The position numbers and the translations under genes were made by a program. DNA of 25,342 bases, from the NCBI GenBank assembly GCA_036654415.1, contig JAVVSB010000030.1, forward strand, positions 1 through 25,342, in the 5' to 3' direction. Numbering within the stretch: position 1 is the first letter of the stretch; each line of letters opens with the position of its first letter. The stretch is from Mucinivorans sp036654415 (GTDB taxonomy: Bacteria > Bacteroidota > Bacteroidia > Bacteroidales > Rikenellaceae). The notes under the pieces were generated by a model, which was given only the letters and a program-made list of their open reading frames with translations, did not search any database and was not told where the DNA came from. Positions 1 to 7,203 of this stretch are shown here, piece by piece.

Positions 1-96
1 TGACCATTAAACGAATGTTGCTGTTTTTCACGCACCATTTTGACCATTAAGCCAAGATTCTAAAAAGTTACACCACTTGAGGCAACGACACAAAAC

Positions 97-126
97 AAAT
101 AGCCACCCTTGGAGGGATGGCTATTG
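97..126 (-). terminator. Probable terminator of rpsT
   Basis: An inverted repeat (AATAGCCA / TGGCTATT plus CCC/GGG, one bulged base) lies 26 bases past the rpsT stop codon. It is followed on the minus strand by TTTGTTTTG. The stem is good but the T tract is interrupted, so termination may be partial. Confidence 0.6.
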
Positions 127-151
127 TTATAGTCCTTGTAGACCCTAAAAG

Positions 152-406
152 TTAGGCTATCGCGTTGACGTGCAACTGAAGACTGCTCTTAAGGTTAGCG
201 GCCTTGTTGTTGTGAATAACGTTATTCTTAGCCAACTTGTCAAGCATTGCAAATACCTTAGGCAACATAGCCACAGCAGCCTCTTTTTCAGAAGTGGCAC
301 GAAGGGCCTTCACTGCATTACGTGTTGTACGGCTATAGTATTTATTGTGCACACGACGCTTGTCGGTCTGACGAATACGCTTTTCGGATGATTTATGATT
401 TGCCAT
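152..406 (-). CDS. rpsT: 30S ribosomal protein S20
   Basis: This 84-residue, very basic protein is small-subunit protein S20, a primary 16S rRNA binder. The sequence shows the family's N-terminus (MANHKSSEKRIRQTDKRR), its central RNAVKALR helix and a C-terminal helix with HNNKAANLKS. Length is normal for S20. The start at 406 gives the expected MANHKS beginning. It lies 20 bases behind the 3' end of tRNA-Glu, and the only promoter-like box found is upstream of the tRNA, so the two are probably made as one transcript. A hairpin follows the stop codon. Confidence 0.97.
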   Translation of the reverse strand: MANHKSSEKRIRQTDKRRVHNKYYSRTTRNAVKALRATSEKEAAVAMLPKVFAMLDKLAKNNVIHNNKAANLKSSLQLHVNAIA

Positions 407-426
407 TTTTATTAATGTTTTTTATG

Positions 427-498
427 TAGCCCATAGGGGAATCGAACCCCTCTTACAAGAATGAAAATCTTGCGTCCTAGCCGATAGACGAATGGGCC
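427..498 (-). tRNA. tRNA-Glu (anticodon UUC)
   Basis: On the minus strand the sequence folds as a cloverleaf. The acceptor stem GGCCCAT pairs with ATGGGCT (first pair G-U). The anticodon stem is CAAGA/TCTTG with loop TTTTCAT, so the anticodon is TTC. The T arm is GGGG-TTCGATT-CCCC and the discriminator is A. CCA is not encoded. It sits between a TATCTTTG promoter box and rpsT. Confidence 0.96.
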
Positions 499-538
499 AT
501 CTATATAAGTTGTCGTACGCTCTATTACTTTCGGAGCA

Positions 539-546
539 CAAAGATA
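539..546 (-). promoter_or_regulatory. -7 promoter box for tRNA-Glu and rpsT
   Basis: TATCTTTG on the minus strand matches the Bacteroidetes -7 consensus TAnnTTTG and ends 40 bases before the tRNA 5' end. No convincing -33 element was picked out. Confidence 0.6.
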
Positions 547-617
547 TGTACTTTTTATTTTGCCACCAAATTTTTTGGTAAAATTTTTTGTCGTTTACTC
601 TTTGTGATAATGGTAAC

Positions 618-1958
618 TTATTGAACTAAAGATTTTTCGGCATCCAAAAATTTTTCAAAATTAAATTTAGCAAGATTCTCTTCCATTAATTTATCGACTT
701 TGTCAAGGCAAAGATTGCCAATACTACCCTCGTGTGTATGCTTTACACCACGCTTGGGAGTGTACTCCCCTTTTTCAATCTGCCGCCCAATAGTACGATA
801 GGCCTCGCGAAAGGGGATTCCTGAGAGGACCATTTCGTTGACCACATCTACACTAAATATATAGTCATACATCTGGGCCTCCAGAATATCCTTCTTTACA
901 CTCACATGGGATAGCATATAGTCAGCCATCACCAGACACTCCTTAAGCGAAGTGATGGCTGGGAAAAGCACCTCTTTGAGCAGCTGCAAATCGCGATGGT
1001 AGCCCGAGGGGAGGTTAGTGGTAAGTAGTGTAATTTGGTTGGACACCCCCGCAATCACATTACAACGGCCACGCATAATCTCCCATACATCGGGGTTCTT
1101 TTTGTGGGGCATAATGCTGCTACCAGTGGTGAGCTCGGGCGGATAGCTGATAAAACCAAAATTTTGGCTCAAGTAAAGGGCGTTATCCATGGCCAACTTG
1201 GCCAAGGTTGAGGCCACCGACCCCATGGCCTGGGCCAACACACGCTCGCTCTTGCCACGCCCCATCTGGGCATAGACCACATTGTAGCTCAAGGTGTCAA
1301 AACCCAACAAAGAGGTGGTCATAGTGCGATTGAGCGGGAAGCTATTGCCGTAGCCAGCAGCCGAGCCCAACGGATTTTTGTTGATAATGCGGTAGGCGGC
1401 CTCCAACATCTGTACATCGTCGACCAAACTTTCGGCATAAGCCCCAAACCAGAGGCCAAAGCTCGAAGGCATGGCAATTTGCAAATGAGTATAACCTGGT
1501 AAAAGGGTATCTTTGTGCTCGTTGGCAAGGCTTTGCAAACGCTGAAAAAGCGTGTGGCAGAGCCCCACGATATCATAAATCTCGCGTCGAAGATAGACCC
1601 TCAAATCCAAAAGCACCTGGTCGTTACGCGAACGGCCGCTATGAATCTTGCCACCAACCTCGCCCAGGCGGTCGGTAAGCATCAACTCAACTTGGGAATG
1701 GATATCCTCCACTCCATCTTCAATGGTGAAGCTACCCCGCACTATCTCGCCATAAATCTCTTTAAGCCCCTGCTGTACCTGCTGAAGCTCCTGGGCAGAA
1801 AGTAGACCTATGCTCTGCAACATACGGGTGTGGCTTAGCGAACCAAGCACATCGGCCCTGGCCAACTGCATATCCAACTCACGGTCGGCTCCAACTGTAA
1901 AATTCTCGACAGCCCCAGTCGAGGCTATATCTTTTTGCCAAAGTTTTTTTGTTGACAT
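618..1958 (-). CDS. argH: Argininosuccinate lyase
   Basis: Splits argininosuccinate into arginine and fumarate, the last step of arginine synthesis; cytoplasmic and normally tetrameric. The 446 residues carry the fumarase/aspartase superfamily blocks: HSGRSRNDQ at about 106-114, YTHLQ with His158, and the signature GSSIMPHKKNPD at 279-290, with Ser280/Ser281 in the catalytic loop. The signature has His where many ArgH proteins have Gln (MPQKKNPD). It begins 21 bases after rnc, so it is probably the last gene of the acpP-fabF-rnc-argH cluster. No other arginine gene is in the window. Length is near the family norm. Confidence 0.95.
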   Translation of the reverse strand: MSTKKLWQKDIASTGAVENFTVGADRELDMQLARADVLGSLSHTRMLQSIGLLSAQELQQVQQGLKEIYGEIVRGSFTIEDGVEDIHSQVELMLTDRLGEVGGKIHSGRSRNDQVLLDLRVYLRREIYDIVGLCHTLFQRLQSLANEHKDTLLPGYTHLQIAMPSSFGLWFGAYAESLVDDVQMLEAAYRIINKNPLGSAAGYGNSFPLNRTMTTSLLGFDTLSYNVVYAQMGRGKSERVLAQAMGSVASTLAKLAMDNALYLSQNFGFISYPPELTTGSSIMPHKKNPDVWEIMRGRCNVIAGVSNQITLLTTNLPSGYHRDLQLLKEVLFPAITSLKECLVMADYMLSHVSVKKDILEAQMYDYIFSVDVVNEMVLSGIPFREAYRTIGRQIEKGEYTPKRGVKHTHEGSIGNLCLDKVDKLMEENLAKFNFEKFLDAEKSLVQ

Positions 1959-1979
1959 CTCTTCTGTTTTATTTTTTCT

Positions 1980-2702
1980 CTATTCTTCGATGGAGAGTTG
2001 CTCGAATAGTTGTTTGGCCGCGCGCTGTTCACTCTCTTTTTTGGAACGCCCGGCCCCAAAGCCTCGAGCTACCCCCTCCACATTGAGAATGGTCTCAAAA
2101 CTAGGGTTGCGCTCAGTATGCTCGCTACCACGACTTGTAAGCCACTCAATGGAGAGGTGCTCGCGCTGGCTCCACTCAATAATACGGCTTTTGAAATCAC
2201 GCTCTGTATTGGTGAGCTGCTCAATATCCATGGCCGAGAGAATCAAGCGCACAATGACTCTAGAGCTTCGATTATAACCCTTATCCAAGTAAAGAGCCCC
2301 CATAAGTGCTTCAAAAGCATCGCCATACATATTATCCTGACTTTGAAGTATGGTGGTTGGATAGCAATATATCTCCTTGTCGAGCCCTATGCGCTGCGCC
2401 AAATCATTGAGCGAGGCTCGCGAGACTATCTTGGAACGTAACTGAGTAAGAGCACCCTCGTTACTCAAAGGGTACTCCACAAAAACCAACTCCGAAATGA
2501 CAGCCTGAAGGATAGCATCACCCAAGAACTCCAACCGCTCGTTGTTGATTGATTGGCCATCGTCTAAAACTACGGAAGCTGACCTGTGTACCAAGGCCAG
2601 CTTATATAGTTCTATATTTGTGGGTGTTACGCCCAGGATGCGATGAATAAAGCGGTAGTGGTGACGGTCTTTCGAGAAAATTCTATTGAACCAACCCCTC
2701 AT
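1980..2702 (-). CDS. rnc: Ribonuclease III
   Basis: Double-strand-specific endoribonuclease for rRNA and mRNA processing. The catalytic domain has the signature NERLEFLGDAIL at about 54-65 (acidic residues Glu58 and Asp62) and YGDAFEALMGA at 127-137 (Asp128, Glu131), so all four metal ligands are present. A double-stranded RNA-binding domain follows from about 169 to 238, ending in KKESEQRAAKQLFEQL. The 240 residues include an N-terminal extension of about 20 residues compared with E. coli. The start overlaps the fabF stop as TAATG, which implies translational coupling; fabF upstream and rnc downstream is a common order. Confidence 0.96.
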   Translation of the reverse strand: MRGWFNRIFSKDRHHYRFIHRILGVTPTNIELYKLALVHRSASVVLDDGQSINNERLEFLGDAILQAVISELVFVEYPLSNEGALTQLRSKIVSRASLNDLAQRIGLDKEIYCYPTTILQSQDNMYGDAFEALMGALYLDKGYNRSSRVIVRLILSAMDIEQLTNTERDFKSRIIEWSQREHLSIEWLTSRGSEHTERNPSFETILNVEGVARGFGAGRSKKESEQRAAKQLFEQLSIEE

Positions 2703-3949
2703 TATATCTTTTTGAAAATAACCGAAGAGTTATGACCCCCAAAACCAAAGGTGTTACTAAGGGCGCAATTCACATTACGCTTTTGAGCCTTGTTGAGCGT
2801 CAGGTTCAACTTGTGGTCGATGGCCTTGTCGAGCTCGAAGTTATTGATTGTGGGAGGAATAATCCCCTTGGTGATGGCCATGATACAAGCCAAAGCCTCA
2901 ATGGCTGCCGCCGCCCCCAATAAGTGACCCGTCATGGACTTGGTCGAGGAGATATTCATCTTGTAGGCGTGGTTACCAAAGGTGGTCATAAGACCTGTCA
3001 ATTCAGGCAAGTCGCCTGCGGGGGTAGAAGTGCCGTGGGTGTTGACGTAATCAACCTCGGAGGCTTTAACGCCAGCATCTTCCAGAGCGTTCTTCATTGA
3101 GCGGGCCGCCCCCATACCGTTAGGATGAGGCGAGGTGATATGGTAAGCATCGGCACTCATGCCGCCACCTGCCACCTCAGCATATATTTTAGCTCCGCGA
3201 GCCACTGCATGTTCATACTCTTCGAGAACCAAAGCCCCAGCCCCTTCACCAATAACAAAGCCATCACGGTCGGCATCAAATGGACGCGAGGCCGTCTGAG
3301 GCGAGTCATTACGAGTACTCAAAGCCTGCATGGCATTGAAACCACCAACCCCAGCGGGAGTGATGGCAGCCTCGGACCCACCAGCAATAATCACATCAGC
3401 CTTGCCCAGACGAATCCAGTTCATGGCATCAATAAAAGCATGGTTGGAACTTGCACAAGCCGACACTGTGCAATAGTTGGGACCGCGGAAACCATACTTA
3501 ATAGATATATGCCCCGCAGCAATATCAGAAATCATCTTGGGAATAAAGAATGGATTGAAACGAGGTGTGCCATCGCCAGTGACAAAATTCTCAATCTCTT
3601 GAGTGATTGTCTGCAAACCACCAATACCCGAGGCCCAAATAACCCCAGCCTTATCCAAATCCAATTTATCCAAATCAAAGGCTGCGTCAACCATGGCTTG
3701 CTCGGCCGCAACGAGTGCAAACTGAGAAAAACGGTCGTACTTACGCGACTCCTTGCGCTCGAAATGGTCCAAAGGGTCAAACCCCTTGACCTGGCACGCA
3801 AACTGAGTTTTGAACTTGCTCGCATCAAAAAGTGTTATCAAAGCTGACCCTGACACCCCATTTTCCAAGGCGGTGAAATACTGCTCTATATTGTTACCAA
3901 GGGGATTAATAGTCCCTATGCCAGTTACTACTACTCGTCTGAATTTCAT
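2702..3949 (-). CDS. fabF: Beta-ketoacyl-ACP synthase II
   Basis: Condenses malonyl-ACP with acyl-ACP in fatty-acid elongation. With the start at 3949 the protein is 415 residues, the usual FabF length, and begins MKFRRVVVTGIGTINPLGN. The frame is open to 4012, but the 21 extra residues do not look like FabF. Catalytic residues are visible: nucleophile Cys165 in VSACASS, His305 in NTHGTSTP and His342 in MTGHLLGAA, with the glycine-rich GFGGHN near the end. It follows acpP, its carrier protein, but a strong terminator lies between them, so fabF probably depends on read-through. Confidence 0.96.
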   Translation of the reverse strand: MKFRRVVVTGIGTINPLGNNIEQYFTALENGVSGSALITLFDASKFKTQFACQVKGFDPLDHFERKESRKYDRFSQFALVAAEQAMVDAAFDLDKLDLDKAGVIWASGIGGLQTITQEIENFVTGDGTPRFNPFFIPKMISDIAAGHISIKYGFRGPNYCTVSACASSNHAFIDAMNWIRLGKADVIIAGGSEAAITPAGVGGFNAMQALSTRNDSPQTASRPFDADRDGFVIGEGAGALVLEEYEHAVARGAKIYAEVAGGGMSADAYHITSPHPNGMGAARSMKNALEDAGVKASEVDYVNTHGTSTPAGDLPELTGLMTTFGNHAYKMNISSTKSMTGHLLGAAAAIEALACIMAITKGIIPPTINNFELDKAIDHKLNLTLNKAQKRNVNCALSNTFGFGGHNSSVIFKKI

Positions 3950-3980
3950 GTCGTTGTGGTTTATTATCTTAATTAATAAC

Positions 3981-4022
3981 AAAAAAACTGCTCTGGGCGA
4001 AGAAAATTTCACCCAAAACAGT
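3981..4022 (-). terminator. Intrinsic terminator between acpP and fabF
   Basis: On the minus strand a continuous 15-bp stem (three G-U pairs, loop ATTTTC, ends ACTG/CAGT at 4019-4022 and 3987-3990) is followed directly by seven T. This is a textbook Rho-independent terminator. It should let acpP be transcribed in excess over fabF, rnc and argH. Confidence 0.8.
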
Positions 4023-4070
4023 CAGTCCTTTAATTTAATCTTTCCGAAAATAGTTTCGCAGGAGAGTAAA

Positions 4071-4307
4071 TTAGTTCTTTTTAGCAGAGATATAGGTGAT
4101 TGCATCGCCAACGGTGCCAATCTTTTCGGCATCTTCGTCTGGAATAGAGATTTCAAATTCCTTTTCAAATTCCATAATAAGCTCCACCGTGTCGAGTGAA
4201 TCTGCACCAAGGTCGTTCGTAAAACTTGCTGTTGGTACAGCTTCTGCTGCATCAACGCCGAGCTTATCAACGATAATCTCAACAACTTTTGAAGAAATGT
4301 CTGACAT
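4071..4307 (-). CDS. acpP: Acyl carrier protein
   Basis: Carries growing acyl chains on a 4'-phosphopantetheine arm. The 78-residue acidic protein has the attachment motif GADSLDTVELIMEFE with the modified serine at residue 37, and the usual N-terminal helix (VVEIIVDKLGV) and C-terminal VGDAITYI. It is first in the cluster that continues with fabF, and the terminator behind it fits a gene made in large amounts. A TACCTTTG promoter box lies 80 bases upstream of the start. Confidence 0.97.
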   Translation of the reverse strand: MSDISSKVVEIIVDKLGVDAAEAVPTASFTNDLGADSLDTVELIMEFEKEFEISIPDEDAEKIGTVGDAITYISAKKN

Positions 4308-4387
4308 AATGTTTTTCGTTTTGATTATTAATAACTTTCTGATTTGCTTCGGATAAAAGTCGAGTCATACTACGACCTACCGTGGCA

Positions 4388-4395
4388 CAAAGGTA
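4388..4395 (-). promoter_or_regulatory. -7 promoter box for acpP
   Basis: TACCTTTG on the minus strand fits TAnnTTTG and is followed by TGCC. It implies a leader of roughly 75 bases for acpP. Confidence 0.6.
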
Positions 4396-4474
4396 ATAAT
4401 TTTTTATCATTCCGTACCATTATTAAATAATTTTTTACTACTTTTAACTAAAATTTAATTCTAAAGCCTTATTT

Positions 4475-5038
4475 ATGAAACATATAGCTATTTTTGCCTC
4501 GGGTGCAGGTACAAATGCACAGGCAATCATTGATTTTTTTGAAGATTCTAAGCGGGGACAGGTCTCGGCACTACTTTCCAACCGTCCCCAGGCTTATGCT
4601 TTGGAGCGAGCTAGAAAAAAAAATATCGATACCCTAATCTTCAATCGCGACACACTATATAATAGTACGGACACCATTTTGGACTTTTTGGAACAAAAAT
4701 CCACCGACCTTGTGGTTTTGGCTGGCTTTATGATGTTGGTTCCACAGGCCATAATCGACAAATATCGTGGCCGCATTATCAACATTCACCCCGCACTGCT
4801 CCCCGCTTACGGTGGCAAAGGTATGTACGGCGACCATGTGCACGAGGCGGTAGTGGCCGCCCACGAGAGCTTCTCGGGCATCACAATTCACTATGTCAAC
4901 GAGAACTACGACAGCGGTGATATTATTTTTCAGGCCAAAGTAGCCCTAAAAGCTCAGGAGAGCCCCGAGAGCTTGGCCCAGAAAATTCACAAGCTTGAAC
5001 ACGAATATTTTCCACAAATTATAAATCAATTACTATGA
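4475..5038 (+). CDS. purN: Phosphoribosylglycinamide formyltransferase (folate-dependent)
   Basis: Transfers a formyl group from 10-formyl-THF to GAR in purine synthesis. The 187 residues contain the phosphate-binding start FASGAGTNAQ (7-16), the formyltransferase motif INIHPALLP with Asn103 and His105, and Asp146 in NYDSGD, matching the Asn-His-Asp catalytic set of the family. It is transcribed away from acpP. Its stop overlaps the pepE start (ATGA), so the two are coupled. I found no clean TAnnTTTG box in the 167-bp upstream region on this strand. Confidence 0.95.
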   Translation: MKHIAIFASGAGTNAQAIIDFFEDSKRGQVSALLSNRPQAYALERARKKNIDTLIFNRDTLYNSTDTILDFLEQKSTDLVVLAGFMMLVPQAIIDKYRGRIINIHPALLPAYGGKGMYGDHVHEAVVAAHESFSGITIHYVNENYDSGDIIFQAKVALKAQESPESLAQKIHKLEHEYFPQIINQLL

Positions 5039-5742
5039 ACCTACTATTAATTAGCAATTCCACCAATGCGGGCGAGGCCTATTTGGAGTATCCAAAACAG
5101 AACATTGCCACGTTTTTGGCTCTACAAAAAGTGAGCAGAGTGCTTTTTATCCCCTATGCTGGCGTGACAGTTACATGGAATGATTACGAAATTAAGGTGC
5201 GCAACCGTTTTGCCGAGTTTGGAGTGGCGGTCGATTCGATTCACCACTGCCCCAACCCTGTTCAGGCCGTACTGGAGGCACAATGTATTGTTGTGGGTGG
5301 GGGCAACACCTTTGCTCTGCTCAAAACCATGCAGGACAACGGCCTGATGGAGCCCATCAAGGAGAGGGTGCGGACTGGGATACCATATATAGGATGGAGC
5401 GCAGGGTCGAACGTCACATGCCCAACCATGTGTACAACCAACGATATGCCTGTGGTGGAACCTCTATCTTTCAAGGCTTTGGGGATTATCCCATTCCAAA
5501 TTAACCCACACTACTTGGATGCGCATCCAGATGGGCACGCAGGCGAAACACGAGAACAACGTATAATGGAGTACATTCAGGCCAACAAAGGGATGTGGAC
5601 CGTGGGGCTACGCGAGGGGTGTATGTTATTGATGGAGGGAGAGAAGCTAAACCTTGTGGGGCCACGAGCCATGCGCATATTCCGCTACGGAACTACCCCA
5701 CGCGAGGTGGTAGCAGGGGACGACCTGCAATTCCTGCTCTAA
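5035..5742 (+). CDS. pepE: Dipeptidase E, alpha-aspartyl dipeptidase (family S51)
   Basis: A cytoplasmic serine peptidase that hydrolyses dipeptides with N-terminal aspartate. The 235-residue protein has the nucleophile elbow GWSAGSN with Ser122, the glycine-rich VVGGGNTF at 87-93, and candidates for the rest of the triad at His159 (INPHYLD) and Glu194 (LREG). Length matches Salmonella PepE. The start overlaps purN by four bases. There is no evident functional link to purine synthesis; the coupling probably only sets expression. An inverted-repeat region starts 8 bases after the stop. Confidence 0.93.
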   Translation: MNLLLISNSTNAGEAYLEYPKQNIATFLALQKVSRVLFIPYAGVTVTWNDYEIKVRNRFAEFGVAVDSIHHCPNPVQAVLEAQCIVVGGGNTFALLKTMQDNGLMEPIKERVRTGIPYIGWSAGSNVTCPTMCTTNDMPVVEPLSFKALGIIPFQINPHYLDAHPDGHAGETREQRIMEYIQANKGMWTVGLREGCMLLMEGEKLNLVGPRAMRIFRYGTTPREVVAGDDLQFLL

Positions 5743-5749
5743 AAAATAG

Positions 5750-5854
5750 GCTGTTTTTAATTTTATCGATAAGCGGTGACGATGTAACAAAATAGGCAAT
5801 GGAAAATGGTGGAAAAAGGCCACCACGAACTTATTGAATGAAATTAAAAACAGC
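5750..5854. repeat. Inverted repeat of 14 bp around a 77-base core
   Basis: GCTGTTTTTAATTT at 5750-5763 is perfectly inverted at 5841-5854; the pairing can extend a few bases on each side. Inside is a smaller hairpin (GGTGG/CCACC). The core has no ORF of note. It could be a structured 3' end or terminator of purN-pepE, or a short non-autonomous element. The right arm with flank (about 20 bases) recurs at 23137-23157. Confidence 0.55.
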
Positions 5855-5863
5855 TTCTTAGTT

Positions 5864-5878
5864 TGGCATACTTTTTGG
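5864..5878 (+). promoter_or_regulatory. Candidate sigma-54 promoter of the DUF4251-like gene
   Basis: TGGCATACTTTTTGG matches the -24/-12 consensus TGGCAyr-N4-TTGC except for the last base. GG and the -12 G have the required spacing. It ends 45 bases before the start codon, the same distance as at 10405-10419. Confidence 0.5.
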
Positions 5879-5923
5879 TTTAAAACTTGACTAAAGTCAC
5901 TAACCTTAAACAAACCAAACACA

Positions 5924-6445
5924 ATGAAAAAACTTCTTTTAACGCTCCTATTAGGAGCCATCATGTCGGTAGGTTTCACCCAAACCACCAGTGAACAGCG
6001 TAATGCCATCCGCGCCCAACGCCAGGCAAAATCCGTGACGCAGTTAACAACGGCTCTAAAAAACCAGAATTTCACCTTCACCGCCCAAACCATGACTCCT
6101 GCTTTTGGTTTTACGGTTAATGTTTCGGGTATCAATAATTTTTTGAGCTTTGAAAATAGCTTTTTGGATTGCCAACTACCCTACAACTCGGTTAACCCTA
6201 CACTGGTTTTCCAGTCAATGAATTTCACAGCCTCAGACTACAACTACTCTTTTAATGTAGTGGGCACCACAGCCTATGTTGTGGCAGTGGCTCCAATAGT
6301 TGTCAATATGGATGGACAGAGCACCGTACCTCAGGGGGTGGTTATCCATATACAGGTTGACCTCAACAGCGGCAACGCCACGCTGACCATAGCCCCGACC
6401 CTAAACAGTGCGGTCACCTACTCGGGAAGTTGTAATATGAATTAA
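5924..6445 (+). CDS. Exported DUF4251-like protein
   Basis: The 173-residue protein starts with a clear Sec signal peptide (MKKLLLTLLLGAIMSVGFTQ, no lipobox cysteine). A short charged stretch (SEQRNAIRAQRQAK) follows, then a beta-rich domain: NFTFTAQTMTPAFG, CQLPYNSV, DYNYSFNV. This pattern (F-x-F-x-A, then LPY after about 40 residues) resembles the Bacteroidetes DUF4251 family, whose function is unknown. It is likely periplasmic or outer-membrane associated. Two cysteines remain (CQLPY and SGSC near the end) and could form a disulfide. It appears monocistronic, with a sigma-54-like promoter and a strong terminator. Family assignment is from pattern recognition only. Confidence 0.75.
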   Translation: MKKLLLTLLLGAIMSVGFTQTTSEQRNAIRAQRQAKSVTQLTTALKNQNFTFTAQTMTPAFGFTVNVSGINNFLSFENSFLDCQLPYNSVNPTLVFQSMNFTASDYNYSFNVVGTTAYVVAVAPIVVNMDGQSTVPQGVVIHIQVDLNSGNATLTIAPTLNSAVTYSGSCNMN

Positions 6446-6478
6446 ACACTTTTTTTGCTTAAAATCACTAAACTAAGC

Positions 6479-6515
6479 GGCCCTTGAGATAATAATCTCA
6501 GGGCCTGCTTTTTTA
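6479..6515 (+). terminator. Terminator of the DUF4251-like gene
   Basis: GGCCC-T-TGAGAT pairs with ATCTCA-GGGCC (one bulged T), followed by TGCTTTTTT. It is a strong intrinsic terminator 34 bases past the stop. Confidence 0.85.
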
Positions 6516-6628
6516 TAAACGCATTATTACCAATATATTACACCTATACATAGGGGTTAGATTAAAGAGGGGTGTTATTTTTTAAAAAATAGTATTGAAA
6601 AAAATTTTTTTTATTCAAAAAAGCGATT

Positions 6629-6636
6629 TACCTTTG
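6629..6636 (+). promoter_or_regulatory. -7 promoter box of the lipoprotein gene
   Basis: TACCTTTG fits TAnnTTTG and is followed by CAGCG; it ends 41 bases before the start codon. The surroundings are extremely AT-rich. Confidence 0.6.
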
Positions 6637-6677
6637 CAGCGTAAAATAAACAAAATAAAACACAAAAACAAACAAAA

Positions 6678-7067
6678 ATGAAAAAAAGTCTACTTTTTTC
6701 GCTTATCGCAGTAGCTGCCATGGTAGTTTCTTGCGGTTCACCAAAGGTTTACACTGACGCAATGAACTCAGTAAGCCAGTCTATCGTTAAATTGGATAGC
6801 GTACAAACATTGGAACAACTCCAAGCTTTCAGCATGGAATTCAGCGACGCTACTTCTCAGTTCACCTCTAACCCTGATTGGGCTAAGATTTCTGAAACTG
6901 AAAAAGCCGCTTTCTCTGCCAAAATGGATTCTCTGCAGATGAAAATGACCGCTATCGGACAAGACCTCTCTGCAAAGGCTGCTGCTGAAGCTGAAGCTGC
7001 TGCCGCTGCTGCCGCTGCCGAAGCCGAAGCTGCTGCTGCCGCTGCAAAATCAGGTAAGAGGAAATAA
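6678..7067 (+). CDS. Small lipoprotein with Ala/Glu-rich helical tail
   Basis: The 129-residue protein has a signal peptide and lipobox ending VVSCG, with Cys19 as the lipidated residue. The middle part (about 25-95) is predicted alpha-helical with repeated hydrophobic spacing (QSIVKLDSVQTLEQLQAF, AAFSAKMDSLQMKM). Residues about 98-123 are almost only Ala and Glu, encoded by GCT/GCC/GAA runs, and the end is basic (KSGKRK). I do not recognise a family. A membrane-anchored helical rod with a basic tip, perhaps touching peptidoglycan or nucleic acid, is speculation. Codon choice looks like that of a highly expressed gene. It is monocistronic, with its own promoter box and terminator. Confidence 0.85.
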   Translation: MKKSLLFSLIAVAAMVVSCGSPKVYTDAMNSVSQSIVKLDSVQTLEQLQAFSMEFSDATSQFTSNPDWAKISETEKAAFSAKMDSLQMKMTAIGQDLSAKAAAEAEAAAAAAAAEAEAAAAAAKSGKRK

Positions 7068-7090
7068 TCTTCTTGCTCTAAAAGCTAGAG

Positions 7091-7124
7091 TAGGACGAAC
7101 AGAATATGTTCGCCCTATTTTTTT
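7091..7124 (+). terminator. Terminator of the lipoprotein gene
   Basis: TAGG-CGAACA pairs with TGTTCG-CCTA with one A/C mismatch, and is followed by seven T. It lies 23 bases after the stop codon. Confidence 0.8.
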
Positions 7125-7136
7125 GTGGCTTATATG

Positions 7137-7184
7137 GCTAAAAACCAGCATCTCTCCTTACCTGAAAAAGGTAAGGAGAGATGC
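7137..7184 (-). terminator. Terminator of trpB
   Basis: A perfect 16-bp stem (arms 7148-7163 and 7169-7184, loop GAAAA on the plus strand) is followed on the minus strand by TGGTTTTTAG. It closes the trpB transcript, so trpB is monocistronic. Confidence 0.8.
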
Positions 7185-7203
7185 TCATTGTATATAGGGA
7201 GTT

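Noticed and set aside
1..60. Direct repeat TGACCATTAA at 1-10 and 41-50
   Set aside because: Two 10-base copies alone at the window edge are too little to call an array or element.
552..582. Hairpin CCAAA/TTTGG between argH and the tRNA promoter as terminator of argH
   Set aside because: The stem is short and AT-rich, and the T tract lies on the plus-strand side, not after the stem on the minus strand.
3125..3847. A 240-codon open frame on the plus strand opposite fabF
   Set aside because: It is antisense to a clearly identified fabF, has no family-like sequence, promoter box or spacing of its own; it is a by-product of fabF codon usage.
3950..4012. Upstream ATG that would extend FabF by 21 residues
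   Set aside because: The extension includes the region next to the terminator T tract and does not resemble FabF; MKFRRVVVTG is the usual start.
4396..4474. Promoter for purN on the plus strand (TACTTTTA near 4437)
   Set aside because: It lacks the final G of TAnnTTTG and the region is so AT-rich that such matches are expected by chance.
5647..6135. A 162-codon minus-strand frame across the pepE end and the DUF4251-like start
   Set aside because: It spans two genes and the inverted repeat, and its sequence has no domain-like features.
6979..7046. GCT/GCC/GAA run as a tandem DNA repeat element
   Set aside because: It is explained by the Ala/Glu coding tail of the lipoprotein.
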